A stretch of 20,545 bases of DNA from Spirogloea muscicola. Its lineage: Eukaryota; Streptophyta; Zygnematophyceae; Spirogloeales; Spirogloeaceae. The DNA lies in contig WELB01000067.1 of NCBI GenBank assembly GCA_009602725.1, positions 363,410-383,954 of the forward strand. The letters are read 5' to 3'. A program made the translations under genes and the position numbers. Positions 9,168 to 18,861 of the stretch are shown here, piece after piece (position 1 is the first letter of the stretch; each line of letters starts with the position of its first letter). Below the pieces are notes generated by a model that ran no database searches, was not told where the DNA came from, and saw only the letters and a program-made list of their open reading frames with translations.

Positions 9168-12100
9168 ATGGCGTCGTGGGCTGGCCACGACCAGCAAGCA
9201 GCGCAGCTCGGCGGCTCGGCGGCAGCGGCGCTCACCGTCACTCTCCACAACGGCGTGACGATGCCCACATTCGGCTGTGAGCCCCTGCAGTGCTCGCAGC
9301 GCTCTATGCTGCGCTGTTGTGGGCTCTCGGATCTGAGGACGTCCTCAGTACAGCTGTTACACTGACCTCTGTGGGGCTTTCTAGCCGCCATGGCGGTCTC
9401 CATCTTCGTCTCGCTCCGTGGCCCGTAGTGGGCACGTTCCGGGCTCGCGGCATGGAGGCCCTGCAGGCCGTCAAGTGGGCTTTGGAGGCAGGCTACCGGC
9501 ACATTGGTGAGGACGAGCCCTCCCTGCCGGTAGCACGGCCGCCATGGCGGGCTCCTCGATATATGTCTACAGCTTAAGCAGTCCCGAGCAGAGCTCAAGT
9601 TTGTGGGTTGCAGCTTATATTTAGCATATTTATCCTGTTATTATGTGGAGACCACTGAGAAGGCCATCAGGCTGCAGCCGTCTCCCTGACACATTGGACG
9701 CTCTTGTGTTTGTTGTGTTTTTCACATGGCAGACACTGCATCTGTGTACAAGAACGAGGTCGAGGTCGGCCAGGCTCTGAGGGACTCAGGGGTTCTCGCG
9801 TAGCACTATCTTCATCACCAGCAAGGCGTCCCCATCCGAGCAAGGGTGAGATTGCCATCTCGACATCAGAAGCTACACAGTTTGCAACCAACTTCGTATA
9901 CACTTATCAAAATCATCATTGATAGATCATGGACAGAGATTGGCAACATGACTGAAGACAGACTCATCCAGTAGAGGGAGATGGCTGTGATTGGCCAGCC
10001 CAGAAAGTGAATGATGAAGTTCGACATGAGATGACATGACATGACTTCTCTATTACCTCATCTGCATTGCACCTGGCCTATTCTACTCCTTTTATGTACA
10101 TTTTTCCCTGAAGTAGATAGTTTACTACGACTGTCTCAGTTACACGGCGGCATTGGAGGCTTGCGCAAGGTCGTTGGAGAGGTTGCAGACCACCTACCTG
10201 GTACTCCCCTACCATGTGTTGACCTGTAGTGAGTGGCAAAGGTTCTACTTCTCTTCGTGGCAACTCACTGAACTTACTGTGCAGTAAGGCAGCAATATAT
10301 TGTCAGCCCAAGGTAATTGAGGTGACAGGTAAGGAATTTTGTCATCTCATGCCCCTTGCTTGCTTCTGCAGGACCTCTACCTCATACACTGGTGCTCACT
10401 CCCCACCACCTCTCTGAGGTTCCTTCCTTGCGTTTCACAATCGTGAAGTGTCGTCGTGACTAAATTGGATCACAATTCCTTCAAGTAACAAGAACGTTGA
10501 AAGGGACCCTCATTCTAAATACACCACTGAAATGTAGGCTGGAGCACGCAGCGGCTAGCCGTTAGAAGCTCCTTCTGGCTGTCTACTTGTGCTGGCCTAA
10601 TCCGTGTATGCAAATACCAGAACATGAGTGACACTAATTTTGCAGGGCTTTTACCTGTATGGCGCAACAGGCCTGGCGTGGCCAAGCAAGATATGTAGGT
10701 GGAGTTCTGGTCACTTCTTCCGTACCAGCTTCTCTCCTCTTTGTCTCTTCCACAGTCTAGTAATCAGAGCTAGTCCTAGCTTCTTGCTAGCTCGTCGATC
10801 ATGTACCCTAATTGTAGCACTAGAGGTGTCTACATGCAGCCGCTGGAGGGTGGCGGCTGCAGTATCTCTGCAGCGATTGTCGAACCCTGGCTTTCAGGAA
10901 GCTGAAAATCTGTACTTGTATTGTGGCTTGGAGCAGACGATCCCCAAAGAATAGCTGCCTCAGGCAGGAGTCATGGAGAGCACTTGAAGAGCTTTACAGA
11001 ACAGGCAAGCAGAGGGCCTAAGTCAAGATTCACAATGACCTCACTTACGTCATGGGTTGCATCTTCTACCTCTTGCTTTGCTTGTAGGAGGAGCAATCCA
11101 CTTTGACCTTGGTAGGGTTGATGAACTGCGGCAATTCTATGGAAATTGCTGTGCAGCTAGCCTGTCTTGACCAATATCGTTGCTTCTGAATATTGCATCT
11201 GATTTATTTGTCAACGAGTTGCTCAAAGCAACAGGGAAAGTCAAGGCCATCGGGGTGAGCAATTACAACTGCCGCCATCTGACGGAGTTGCTGAGGGCAT
11301 GCCGAATTCGCCCAATGGTTAATCAGGTGCTTGCAGGCAGGATGACTGAACCGTTATCTTCATTGCATGCCCCTAGTCTCAAACGAGCCTGATAGATTAC
11401 ATCAGATTTGGACGCCAAAGGGCTTTGGGCTTGTAAGCTGTTTTACTTTTGTGATGGAGGCTACTCATAGTGACAATGTCCATACGATAATATCGGTCTT
11501 GCTAGCATTTGTCTCCCATGTTGAAGCGTCTGTCGGCCATGACAATTGTCCAGGTGGAGATACACCCATACTTGAGGCAGAGAGATCTCTGCCAGTTATG
11601 CAAAGAGCATAACATTGTGGTTGTGGCATATGCGTCCCTTGGATGCGGGCAGGTGGGAGCTCCTCTTGATGTGTTGGTAACTGTGCGTCTATGAGACAAC
11701 CTGCAATAGTCGGAAGCTCTTGCGCCCCATACATACTTTATCCCAATTGAGCGCAAAAGCCTGTACAAAGGGTGGACAAGTTGCAGCTGAGGGACTTGTG
11801 CCTGACTTGACTGCGATTTTGCACATGTGCTGCAGCTATTGATTGTCCCTACAGTATCCAGAGTGGCAGAGCTCTACTCGCGGACCCTGCACAAGTATTG
11901 CTGAGATGGGCCTGCAAAAGGGACTGGGTATGTGCTTGACTCTCCAATTTGTCCAAAATTGACTGTTCATGAACTACTCAATCTGAACACCTGAGCCATC
12001 TCCTCTTTATATATGTCTGCCTTGTTGTTGTTAAGTACGTCCTCGGGTCATTGACTTGATTTTTGCTACCTGTTGCAAACAACAGTTGTCATCCCCAAAA

Positions 12101-12231
12101 CCACGAGGAAGCAAGCAATTGAGGAGAATTGCGAGGCATTGAATTTTGAAATCGATGAGCCCAGCATGGCAGCTCTTGAACGCTGGACCGACATCACCAC
12201 TTCTGCTGGGATCCAGGACTTGTCCTGCTAG
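9168..12231 (+). CDS. aldo/keto reductase with frame lesions
   Basis: NAD(P)H-dependent aldo/keto reductase, reducing carbonyls; substrate unknown. Eleven exons: 9168-9276, 9429-9506, 9733-9845, 10140-10200, 10372-10391, 10671-10694, 10937-11004, 11235-11326, 11554-11652, 11836-11927, 12086-12231. Motifs in order: LHNGVTMPTFGLGTF, EAGYRHIDTASVYKNE, IFITSKASPSEQG, DLYLIHWPGVA, VKAIGVSNY, VNQVEIHPYLRQ, LVVIPKTTRK. The catalytic tetrad is complete (about D63, Y68, K93, H126). The family length of ~300 residues is reached only if three single-base changes are undone: one extra base near 9801, where an in-frame TAG appears, and one base missing from each of two C runs near 11886 and 11911. These may be assembly errors or recent decay. 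Exons 5 and 6 are only 20 and 24 nt, and the intron after exon 7 starts with GC. Candidate TGTAA at 12403. Confidence 0.88.
9983..10013 (+). repeat. partial inverted-repeat element end in reductase intron 3
   Basis: GGCTGTGATTGGCCAGCCCA followed by GAAAGTGAATG resembles the right ends of the elements at 17024-17060 and 17478-17522. No partner end was seen in the intron. The similarity is short, so this copy is less certain than the one at 8651. Confidence 0.45.
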
Positions 12232-12402
12232 CGAGCGAGACGCGAGCTCTGCACAATACAACAGAACAGAGGCACTGTCTACGAAGCGTTGTCCACAAGG
12301 CAGTGTCTTAACGCATATAATTTCAATTCTTTCAGAACTGCAAAGTATGACCCAACTCAAGGTACAAGTTACACAGCAGTATGATCACTGAGGTCAAATC
12401 AC

Positions 12403-12407
12403 TGTAA
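12403..12407 (+). terminator. candidate polyadenylation signal TGTAA for the reductase
   Basis: TGTAA 172 nt after the reductase stop on the coding strand. It lies just before the tandem duplication at 12415, so transcripts would end about where the repeat begins. Confidence 0.45.
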
Positions 12408-12414
12408 ATTCTTC

Positions 12415-12611
12415 AATCAACAATACAAAAGCAGCTGATCACCACAAATTACCAACATGGAGTTAAATACATTCAAGTAAGCTGACAACGCAGATGAATA
12501 AGCAAAAGGGAAACATCAACATTCAAAAATCAGCTGATCACCAAAATTACCAACATGGAGTTGAACACATTCATGTAAGTTGACAATGCAAATACGTACA
12601 AGCAAAAGGGA
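12415..12611. repeat. two-copy tandem duplication of about 99 bp
   Basis: Copies near 12415-12512 and 12513-12611 share ATCAACA, CAGCTGATCACCA, AATTACCAACATGGAGTT, ACATTCA, GTAAG and AGCAAAAGGGA in the same order, with a few substitutions and one-base gaps. The copies are adjacent, as expected for a tandem duplication. No coding content. Confidence 0.85.
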
Positions 12612-12712
12612 CTGTGTCCCACCTCAGCTGGCCCGAAAATTGGCCCGCCGTATGGAACAGCCTCTTTACTAATAGCTAGCTGGAAAGAGACTATGGCTGT
12701 TCCCAATAGACT

Positions 12713-12717
12713 TTACA
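12713..12717 (-). terminator. candidate polyadenylation signal TGTAA for transaldolase
   Basis: TGTAA on the minus strand 118-122 nt beyond the transaldolase stop codon. The distance fits a short 3'UTR; the call rests on motif and position only. Confidence 0.45.
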
Positions 12718-12834
12718 ATGCTCCCAGCTCAAACAGAACATCTGGCTTGCAAGCTAGCATCCAGTGATGGGTTCACCCTCCACCATCAGGGAAATGAATG
12801 ACTGGTCATAAGGTTCCGAGCATCGGGGAATCCT

Positions 12835-15800
12835 CTAATTGTTCTTTCCTGTGTTCCAAGACTCAGCCTTGGCCTTAAGGCTGCCAATAAGCTCGTCGAA
12901 TGACTCAACAAACTTCTCCACGCCTTCGACCTCCAGCTTCTGAAGACAGACAGGCAGAAGTTGTGACTGCACTTAGCGAAAGCTGGTGTGCAGATTAAAA
13001 GCTCAGTGTGAACGTTATGTTAGAATAGTTGGCAGCCTGACATAGTGACTATCTCACATGGCAAGGGCTCTGTAATTATCCAGCGTAGTTGTGCATCTGC
13101 AGAAATATTCAATGCGATTCCTGCATGCAACTCTTTATCCTCAGACCAGACTTGTGCAAGTCTCACCTCTGCAACCTCCTCCAGATCAATGCCAAGGCCC
13201 TTCAGCTTCTCAATGGTCTCCTCCGCTGACTTGAAATCCCTGTCAACTGTCCTCTCCACCTGCATACAACACCGCACCTTGAGTAATAACAGAAGGTGAC
13301 AAAACATCCAAGCCACGCAAAGAAGTCAGGCATTATAGCTATGATAGTTCAATTTCTAGTCTATGAGTAGGTACAGATTCTGGGCCTGCTTATAAAGCTG
13401 CTACTTTGGCCACATCTTCCGACTGCGAGCTGATGATGACAGGGTTCTCATCAGGTCGTTGTCATTCTTCACCTACCTTTCCGTGGTCGGCAAAGGCAAG
13501 AAGTGCACTTGTTGGCATGGTGTTGACTGTCGTAGGGCCGATCAAATTGTCGACGTACATTGTATCCGGGTATGAAGGGTCCTTTGTAGAAGTCGAGGCC
13601 CAAAGGGGCCTTTGCACCCGAGCGTTGTTGGCCTTCAGCCTCTCCCACCTGCACTATTGTCAATCTTAGCCTAGTCTCCATGTCCATGTAATGCGGCTGG
13701 CTTAAATGTCTACGTGTCTACATGCATTGTTTCACATATACCTCCCCAGCCATTCCTGCACAGTAGGTGTGTTTTCCCAGTACTTGCTACAAGCTGCACG
13801 CAGACTTAGGAGAAACAGGAGGTGGTAGCTAGGAAGAAGACTCCTCAGCCACAAGTAAAGCGCATCCTTTGACCCAAAATCAAAGCTCCAGCTGTGAATG
13901 AGGACATGCCACAGTAGGAGAACGTGCTGAGCACACCTGTCTCCAGAGAACTTGTCTTGGAACAACTTGTAAGCAAGCATAGCCTGGGCAATGGCAGCCT
14001 TTCCCCTGAGGCTCTTGGCCTCCTCTGAGCCGATTTTATCCAGGCGCTTGTCCACCTCAGAGTCCACACGACTAAGGAAGAAGGATGCTACGGAGCTGAT
14101 ATGCGAGAGGTCCTGGTTGTGGTCTGCAGCCTCCTCCAAGCCAGAAATGTAAGCATCAATGACGTCGTTGTAGCGCCCGAGGCCGAAGATAAGCTGCACC
14201 CCGCCAAAGCAAACCTCAGTCCGTTGATTTACTGGGCAAGCAGATTTGGAGGACGTAGCGACAATGAACTTACTAAGCAGATAGGGCCCATCTGCTTGCT
14301 CCGTAGCCGGAAAGCCAAATGCAGGATACAAGCAGGAGCATCCCGAGTCCACCGAGGATGGGTGGGCTCAGCAGGCAGAATCTCACAGTCACGTTGACTG
14401 AGTGGCCCTCAGCAATGAGCTTGCTGATGTCAAGCACGCCCTGCATGGTTCCGGGGACTTTGATGTACAAGTTTGGCTCGCTGATCCTCTCATCCAGCCA
14501 CCTCGCTGCCGCGAATGTCGCCTCTGTGTCATTCGCAAGCTTTGGTGCGACCTCGATCGACACCCAGCCATCCTCTCCTGCAGGTGCCACAAACAACTCT
14601 GCGATCTAAGACAGCGAGCACAGCAAAGTCACAAGTGAGCAAGTGGTGTAAGGGTGATCAAGGAGTGCTGTGTGGACAAATCTGTAAGCCACAGTGAGTA
14701 CAAGTTGACCTTACCCTTGGATTCATCGAAAAGAGGGCGCATGATCTTGAGAGCGTCCTTGATGTCCTTGATGACCAGCTCCCAGTAGGCCTCATCCACA
14801 TCCTTCCCGTCCTTGAGCAGGGACCTATTGAGGGAACATGGCAAAGGCATCCACATCAGGTGAGTGTTGGTGCGCAAGAAGCTCCAGCACGTCAATGCTT
14901 CGAAGAGTTCATTATCTAGTTGCCATAGCCTGCTCCAACACCTGCTAACTTTAATGATGATGTTGTGGCTACTGCAAGTGATGAGCACCTGAACTGCTCA
15001 TCATACAGGTCTGTTGCTTCAATGGCTTTCTGGAAGATCTGCAATATAAAAGGGATAATGCCTTTAGATATGTTTCAGAAGCTGTAATTACAACGTGCTA
15101 TGACATCAGAGATTTAGGTTCTTGATCAACTGACATCTAAGAACCTAGTTGGAAAGTATCCGAATGAATGCAGGACAAGCAGCAACAAGACGAAGTAGAA
15201 GGAAGAACGATAGATAATCAGTCGGACTTTCAAAGGACTGGAGAGGACAGGACATATGCAGTCAGCCATACTCGCCGCAAGGAGCACACTTGGAACTTAG
15301 TGCCGGCAGTAAGTACATTTGCAGGTAAGCTGCATGTTATGCAAGGCCCCGGCATCAGATGGAGGGTCCATTGCAGCTGGGCAGGTAGGAGCACGTGAGG
15401 CGAGTGATACCGTCGGGTTGCTAGTCAGGCCGCGTACACCTCGCTTCACGAGCTCCTCCAGCTGGCCGCTCTGGATCCAGCCGCGAGACAGGTTGTCAAT
15501 CCATGGGCTCTGGCCGCCCTGCTCGACAGCCAACGAGCGCGCCCACAGTCAGATTGGCCCGGAAGGACAGTGTACATGAGGATGGCTGCCTTCAAGGGAT
15601 CTTGAGAGTCGGACACCAAAGTCTCACGTTCAGATAATCCACAAAGACGACAATGGCGTCGTAGCCGTTGCACATCACGAGCAATTGCATTAATATCACA
15701 CTTTCATCAGACCAGTTCTGCAATTTCTAGAGCTTCGAGCAATCCGGCAGGCTTTCAGAGCAAGCCTTACGACGCTGGAGGTGGTACAAGCATTCACAAG

Positions 15801-16280
15801 AGACTGCACTTGACTTTCCAAGCCCGGCCACCAAATGAGAAGCTGGATAGCCTTTTTTGTCTTTCGACAATGTTAAATGACCACTGAGAGGTGGCTCATG
15901 CATCTCTTGCATGATTCTTCATTGATGCCAACTTAAAGCCGAAAGGTTGTACTCCACACGGCACTCCATCAAGTAACAGTCCTAAGCGCTAGAAGAGAGC
16001 TGGCCGTGGAGGGGCGTGGCGACCTGCTCGTAGAGTTCGTGCAGCTTGTTGTGGCCGGTGGGGGGCAGGGCCTCATCGGATTTCACCGTCTCGACGGGAG
16101 CGTCGGCGGTCTGCGTGGAGCGCACGACCAGCGCCGCGGATCTCCTGCCCGCCGCAGCGGCGGACAGGCGAAGGCCGAACAGGGGGCCCGTCGCCGCGCG
16201 GCTGGCGCAGGAGCCAAGGGCGCTCCGCCGGACCGGCGCCGCTTGGCGCAGCGACGCGGCGGCNCAGCGAGAGCCGCCAT
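12835..16280 (-). CDS. transaldolase, probably plastid-targeted
   Basis: Transaldolase moves a dihydroxyacetone unit between sedoheptulose-7-phosphate and glyceraldehyde-3-phosphate in the non-oxidative pentose-phosphate pathway. Nine exons: 16280-16024, 15518-15411, 15038-14989, 14824-14715, 14577-14387, 14193-13937, 13648-13477, 13259-13167, 12939-12835; about 447 residues. Motifs: [66 protein letters not shown] with the Schiff-base lysine (about K215), [36 protein letters not shown] and GPTTVNTMP. The first ~65 residues are Ala/Arg/Ser-rich, like a chloroplast transit peptide. All phases agree except in exon 1, where the N at 16264 must stand for two bases to link ATG 16280 to the transit-peptide frame. 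The long, actinobacterial/plant-type sequence fits the plastid form. Convergent with the reductase. Confidence 0.95.
16264..16264. other. ambiguous base hiding a one-base frameshift in transaldolase exon 1
   Basis: From the ATG at 16280 the frame leads into CCG CCG CGT and away from the conserved protein. Reading N as two bases restores Ala-rich codons that run into [20 protein letters not shown] and on to NKLHELYEQ. One base is therefore probably missing from the assembly here. Confidence 0.7.
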
Positions 16281-16532
16281 GGCGGCGCGGGAGTGATTGG
16301 CGACGGCGGGCCGCGAGACGCGCCGGGGATTGCGGCGGGGTCTGCGGCGGGAGGTGCGGGCGGGCAAAGAGGAAGATGACGGGGCGTTCCGAGGGTTTGC
16401 AGGTATTTGTACTTCCGTCGTCAAATCCCAAACGGGAATAATTGACGGGGAGCTCTGCGCTCACAGCTACCTGCTGCGAGGCCTCCGTCCCAATCATGAT
16501 TCACCGGGGCCCGCACCACCACCCGGGCGGCC

Positions 16533-16560
16533 GACGCGTGGCGCCTGGTCGCCACGCGTC
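16533..16560. promoter_or_regulatory. perfect 11-bp inverted repeat upstream of transaldolase
   Basis: GACGCGTGGCG at 16533-16543 is followed after six bases by its exact complement CGCCACGCGTC at 16550-16560. It lies about 255 nt upstream of the transaldolase ATG and could be a dimer binding site or a hairpin in the 5' leader. Confidence 0.55.
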
Positions 16561-16619
16561 AGCCCGACGAGGCCCGCCACAGCGTCCGGTGGCAGCCCGG
16601 CGCCCCAGCCGATATGCGC

Positions 16620-16631
16620 TGCCACGTGGCA
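16620..16631. promoter_or_regulatory. G-box palindrome TGCCACGTGGCA
   Basis: A perfect 12-bp palindrome centred on CACGTG, 340 nt upstream of the transaldolase ATG. GCCACGTGGC is the high-affinity G-box of plant bZIP and bHLH factors, common in light- and stress-regulated promoters. Regulation of the transaldolase is inferred from position alone. Confidence 0.55.
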
Positions 16632-16890
16632 GGCAGGCGGCATGGGGAGAGATCCTGGAGGAGCTGCGGTCTCGGGTTCGATCCCGCGGCCCGGCCGGAC
16701 TGAGGCGTTTCGTGAGCCCAGCAGCGGTTCGAGGCGCAGCAGGCCCCAGTGACGTCCCGGCGGCGCCCCAACAGCCTGCGCTTGATGTCAGCATCCAACC
16801 ACCCTTCTGAGCTTCCCTCTGCATCGTTTTATGTGTTTTGCAGTGTTTTGTAGTGTAGTCCTTTTTCCGGCTCCTCTTTCTTTTGGCTTT

Positions 16891-17060
16891 GAACATTGTC
16901 CATTCTTTTTTGGGCTGGCTTTGCCAGCCCCTCTTCTCTATGGGCGAGCACTTTCTTCTTTACCTGTTCCTCCTTGCCCCGCTGCCCTTGTGCGAGCGAG
17001 CAAGCGCGGCCAGATTAACTGGTGGCTGGGAGAGGCCAGCCCAAAAGAATGGACAAGGTC
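16891..17060. mobile_element. MITE-like element, copy 1 (about 170 bp)
   Basis: The left end (16891-16930, with TTGTCCATTCTTTTTTGGGC and TGGCTTTGCCAGCC) and the right end (17024-17060) are imperfect inverted repeats of about 38 bp; the complement of the right end reads CCTTGTCCATTCTTTTGGGC, TGGCC. The internal sequence includes CTCTATGGGCGAGC and TTACCTGTT, shared with copy 2. There is no coding capacity. I could not fix a target-site duplication. Confidence 0.65.
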
Positions 17061-17314
17061 TGAAGGAGTCGGAGTGCTAAGGACTGAGACAGCAGTAAGC
17101 GAACTCTCAGTAACCTCTCGTCAGTAGATGCAAATCTGAGTAGCTAGCAGGCGGAAAGACGTCGCCCGCGAGCACTCTCTTCGTATGCCCGACCTTCGCC
17201 TGTTGGCCAGGGTTTACTCGGTGGTCTGGTAATTTTAGTCCCTTCACGTATCCTGCTTGCGCGCCTTCCGGCCTTTTGTAGACCTCGCACATCCCTTTGG
17301 GAATTTTCCTCTCG

Positions 17315-17522
17315 CACTTTGCTCATTCTTTTTTGGGCTGGCCTTTTCCAGTCCCTATCCTCTATGGGCGAGCCCTTCTTTTGAGCTGGCCTCTCACAGC
17401 CATTGCCTTACCTGTTTCTCTATCACCCATCTTGGAAGAAGTAGCTCTTTGAAAGAAAGTGGCTCCAGAGGGGGCGAGGGCTGTGAAAGCCAGCTCAAAA
17501 AGAAAATAGAATGGTCAAGGTC
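17315..17522. mobile_element. MITE-like element, copy 2 (about 208 bp)
   Basis: The left end (17315-17354, TTTGCTCATTCTTTTTTGGG, CTGGCC) and the right end (17478-17522) are imperfect inverted repeats; the complement of the right end reads CCTTGACCATTCTATTTTCT, TTTTGAGCTGGCTTTCACAG. It shares CTCTATGGGCGAGC and TTACCTGTTTCT with copy 1. A second CTTTTGAGCTGGCCTCTCAC lies inside the left half (about 17379), so the end may be partly duplicated. Confidence 0.6.
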
Positions 17523-18861
17523 GCATTAACCGTAAGGGGTCACGCCAAAAGAGGAGAGAGAAGGCGCTTGATGGGCATGGTATGAGAGGGAGGCCAGATC
17601 AAGCCAGTACATTGTTCAGGCAACGCTAGTGCAAAGATGGGGCTACACAAAGCAAAGCCCTGTGCTAAGGGGTGCCAAGGTGGTTGTGCGAGAGCCGGCT
17701 GAATGGGGACGTCAGTACCCACAAGTGAGCTCAACGTCTGACAAACTAACTTGGGGAGCCGGAGCACCGCCACGGAAGCCAGTGGCCTGGCTTGATGCGT
17801 GGCCAGCACGTCAGAGATCAGTCAAACCTTGAGAGCGCTGCACTCAGCAAAAGCCAGCAACTTTGTTGTTTAATTAATGCCTGCGGAATACTATGCCCGA
17901 AGCTGGTCGTAGGCTCGCAGCAGTATTCAAGCACACTACAAATAGTCAAGAGCAAAGCACCATATCCCCTCCAATTGACACGGCAGCTTGGAGAGCGTGA
18001 GCTCAGACATCCTAACAAAGCTTAGTGGATTTGAGTGATTTGACAATGACAATGCAAAGTGCAATGATAGAATGCTAGACATGCAGATGTGGCGTCCGCT
18101 GCAGTGTGCAGCAACAATTAAACTGACAAAGCGGTTGTTGTACTTCATTTACCAGTTCATCACTGCATGTTGCTGACATGAGTTGATCAAGTCGCATGAA
18201 TAATGAAGCTGTGTATCAGCAACTAGCTATGGTAAATTGGCATTTGCTACAGAAGTTGCTTAGATCAAGGAACTCAAGTCATTGCAATCCATGTCCAGTG
18301 TTGCGAGCAATTTTGTCAGGGTCATGCACCAGGTATGTCGCAGGAGTCTTCTAAGTCTCTACATATGGACATGCAACATCTCAAATTAGGCATGAACAGC
18401 TAGCACGTATTTGGCTGCAAGTGCCAACGAACTGCTGAGATGAATCATCAAGAGTCAGGAGAAAGGATAAGTTGCTAACATAAACAATACAGCTTAGGAG
18501 CTTGCGCTCCACCTTGCCATCATGCTGAGCAAGTAACTCAGGTAATAATGATCAGCTTTCCCGCAATGCTCAGTCATTGACATGGCCAAAATGTCCAATT
18601 TCTCTGCTGCTATCAAGGCCAACCTTCTCATGCAGGCAAGTCTCCATCCATGGAAGGCCGGAGCAACTGAGATACGTGCCTGATGGGAACTGCTTCAAAA
18701 GGAAGAGGTAGAGGAAGATAAAGGCACCTCATAGATTAACTGGTGCTAGCTCAGCAATATTTCAGTACTGCACATCAGTGCACCTTACTTGGAGGCACAT
18801 CCATGCAATACAGTGTGCTTAAGTGGAAATCCTGTGGTGGAAAGGTAAGCAACAGCATGCT

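Larger units (their letters stand above)
12232..12834. other. convergent intergenic region, reductase / transaldolase
   Basis: No coding region is supported. This 603-bp stretch carries the two 3'UTRs, facing TGTAA signals at 12403 (+) and 12713 (-), and a tandem duplication at 12415-12611. The facing signals are about 300 bp apart, so the transcripts need not overlap. Confidence 0.65.
16281..18861. other. intergenic region upstream of transaldolase and downstream of the acidic gene
   Basis: About 2.6 kb in which I can support no gene. 16281-16800 is GC-rich and is the likely transaldolase promoter and 5'UTR, with a G-box palindrome and an 11-bp inverted repeat. 16891-17522 holds two inverted-repeat elements. 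17540-18861 is unremarkable and should include the 3'UTR of the acidic gene. The open stretch at 16297-16752 (+) gives only a low-complexity Arg/Pro/Gly protein typical of GC-rich DNA. Confidence 0.6.

Noticed and set aside
16660-16700. Possible tRNA gene around the B-box-like word
   Set aside because: The T-stem mismatches after two pairs with a seven-base loop, and no acceptor stem, D-arm or anticodon arm could be drawn.
16297-16752. 151-codon open frame on the plus strand upstream of transaldolase
   Set aside because: Composition is Arg/Gly/Pro-rich as expected from GC-rich non-coding DNA, no family motif is visible, and it overlaps the probable promoter of a well-supported gene on the other strand.
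17540-17832. 89-codon minus-strand and 67-codon plus-strand frames
   Set aside because: No recognisable domain, no good start context and no continuation across splice sites.
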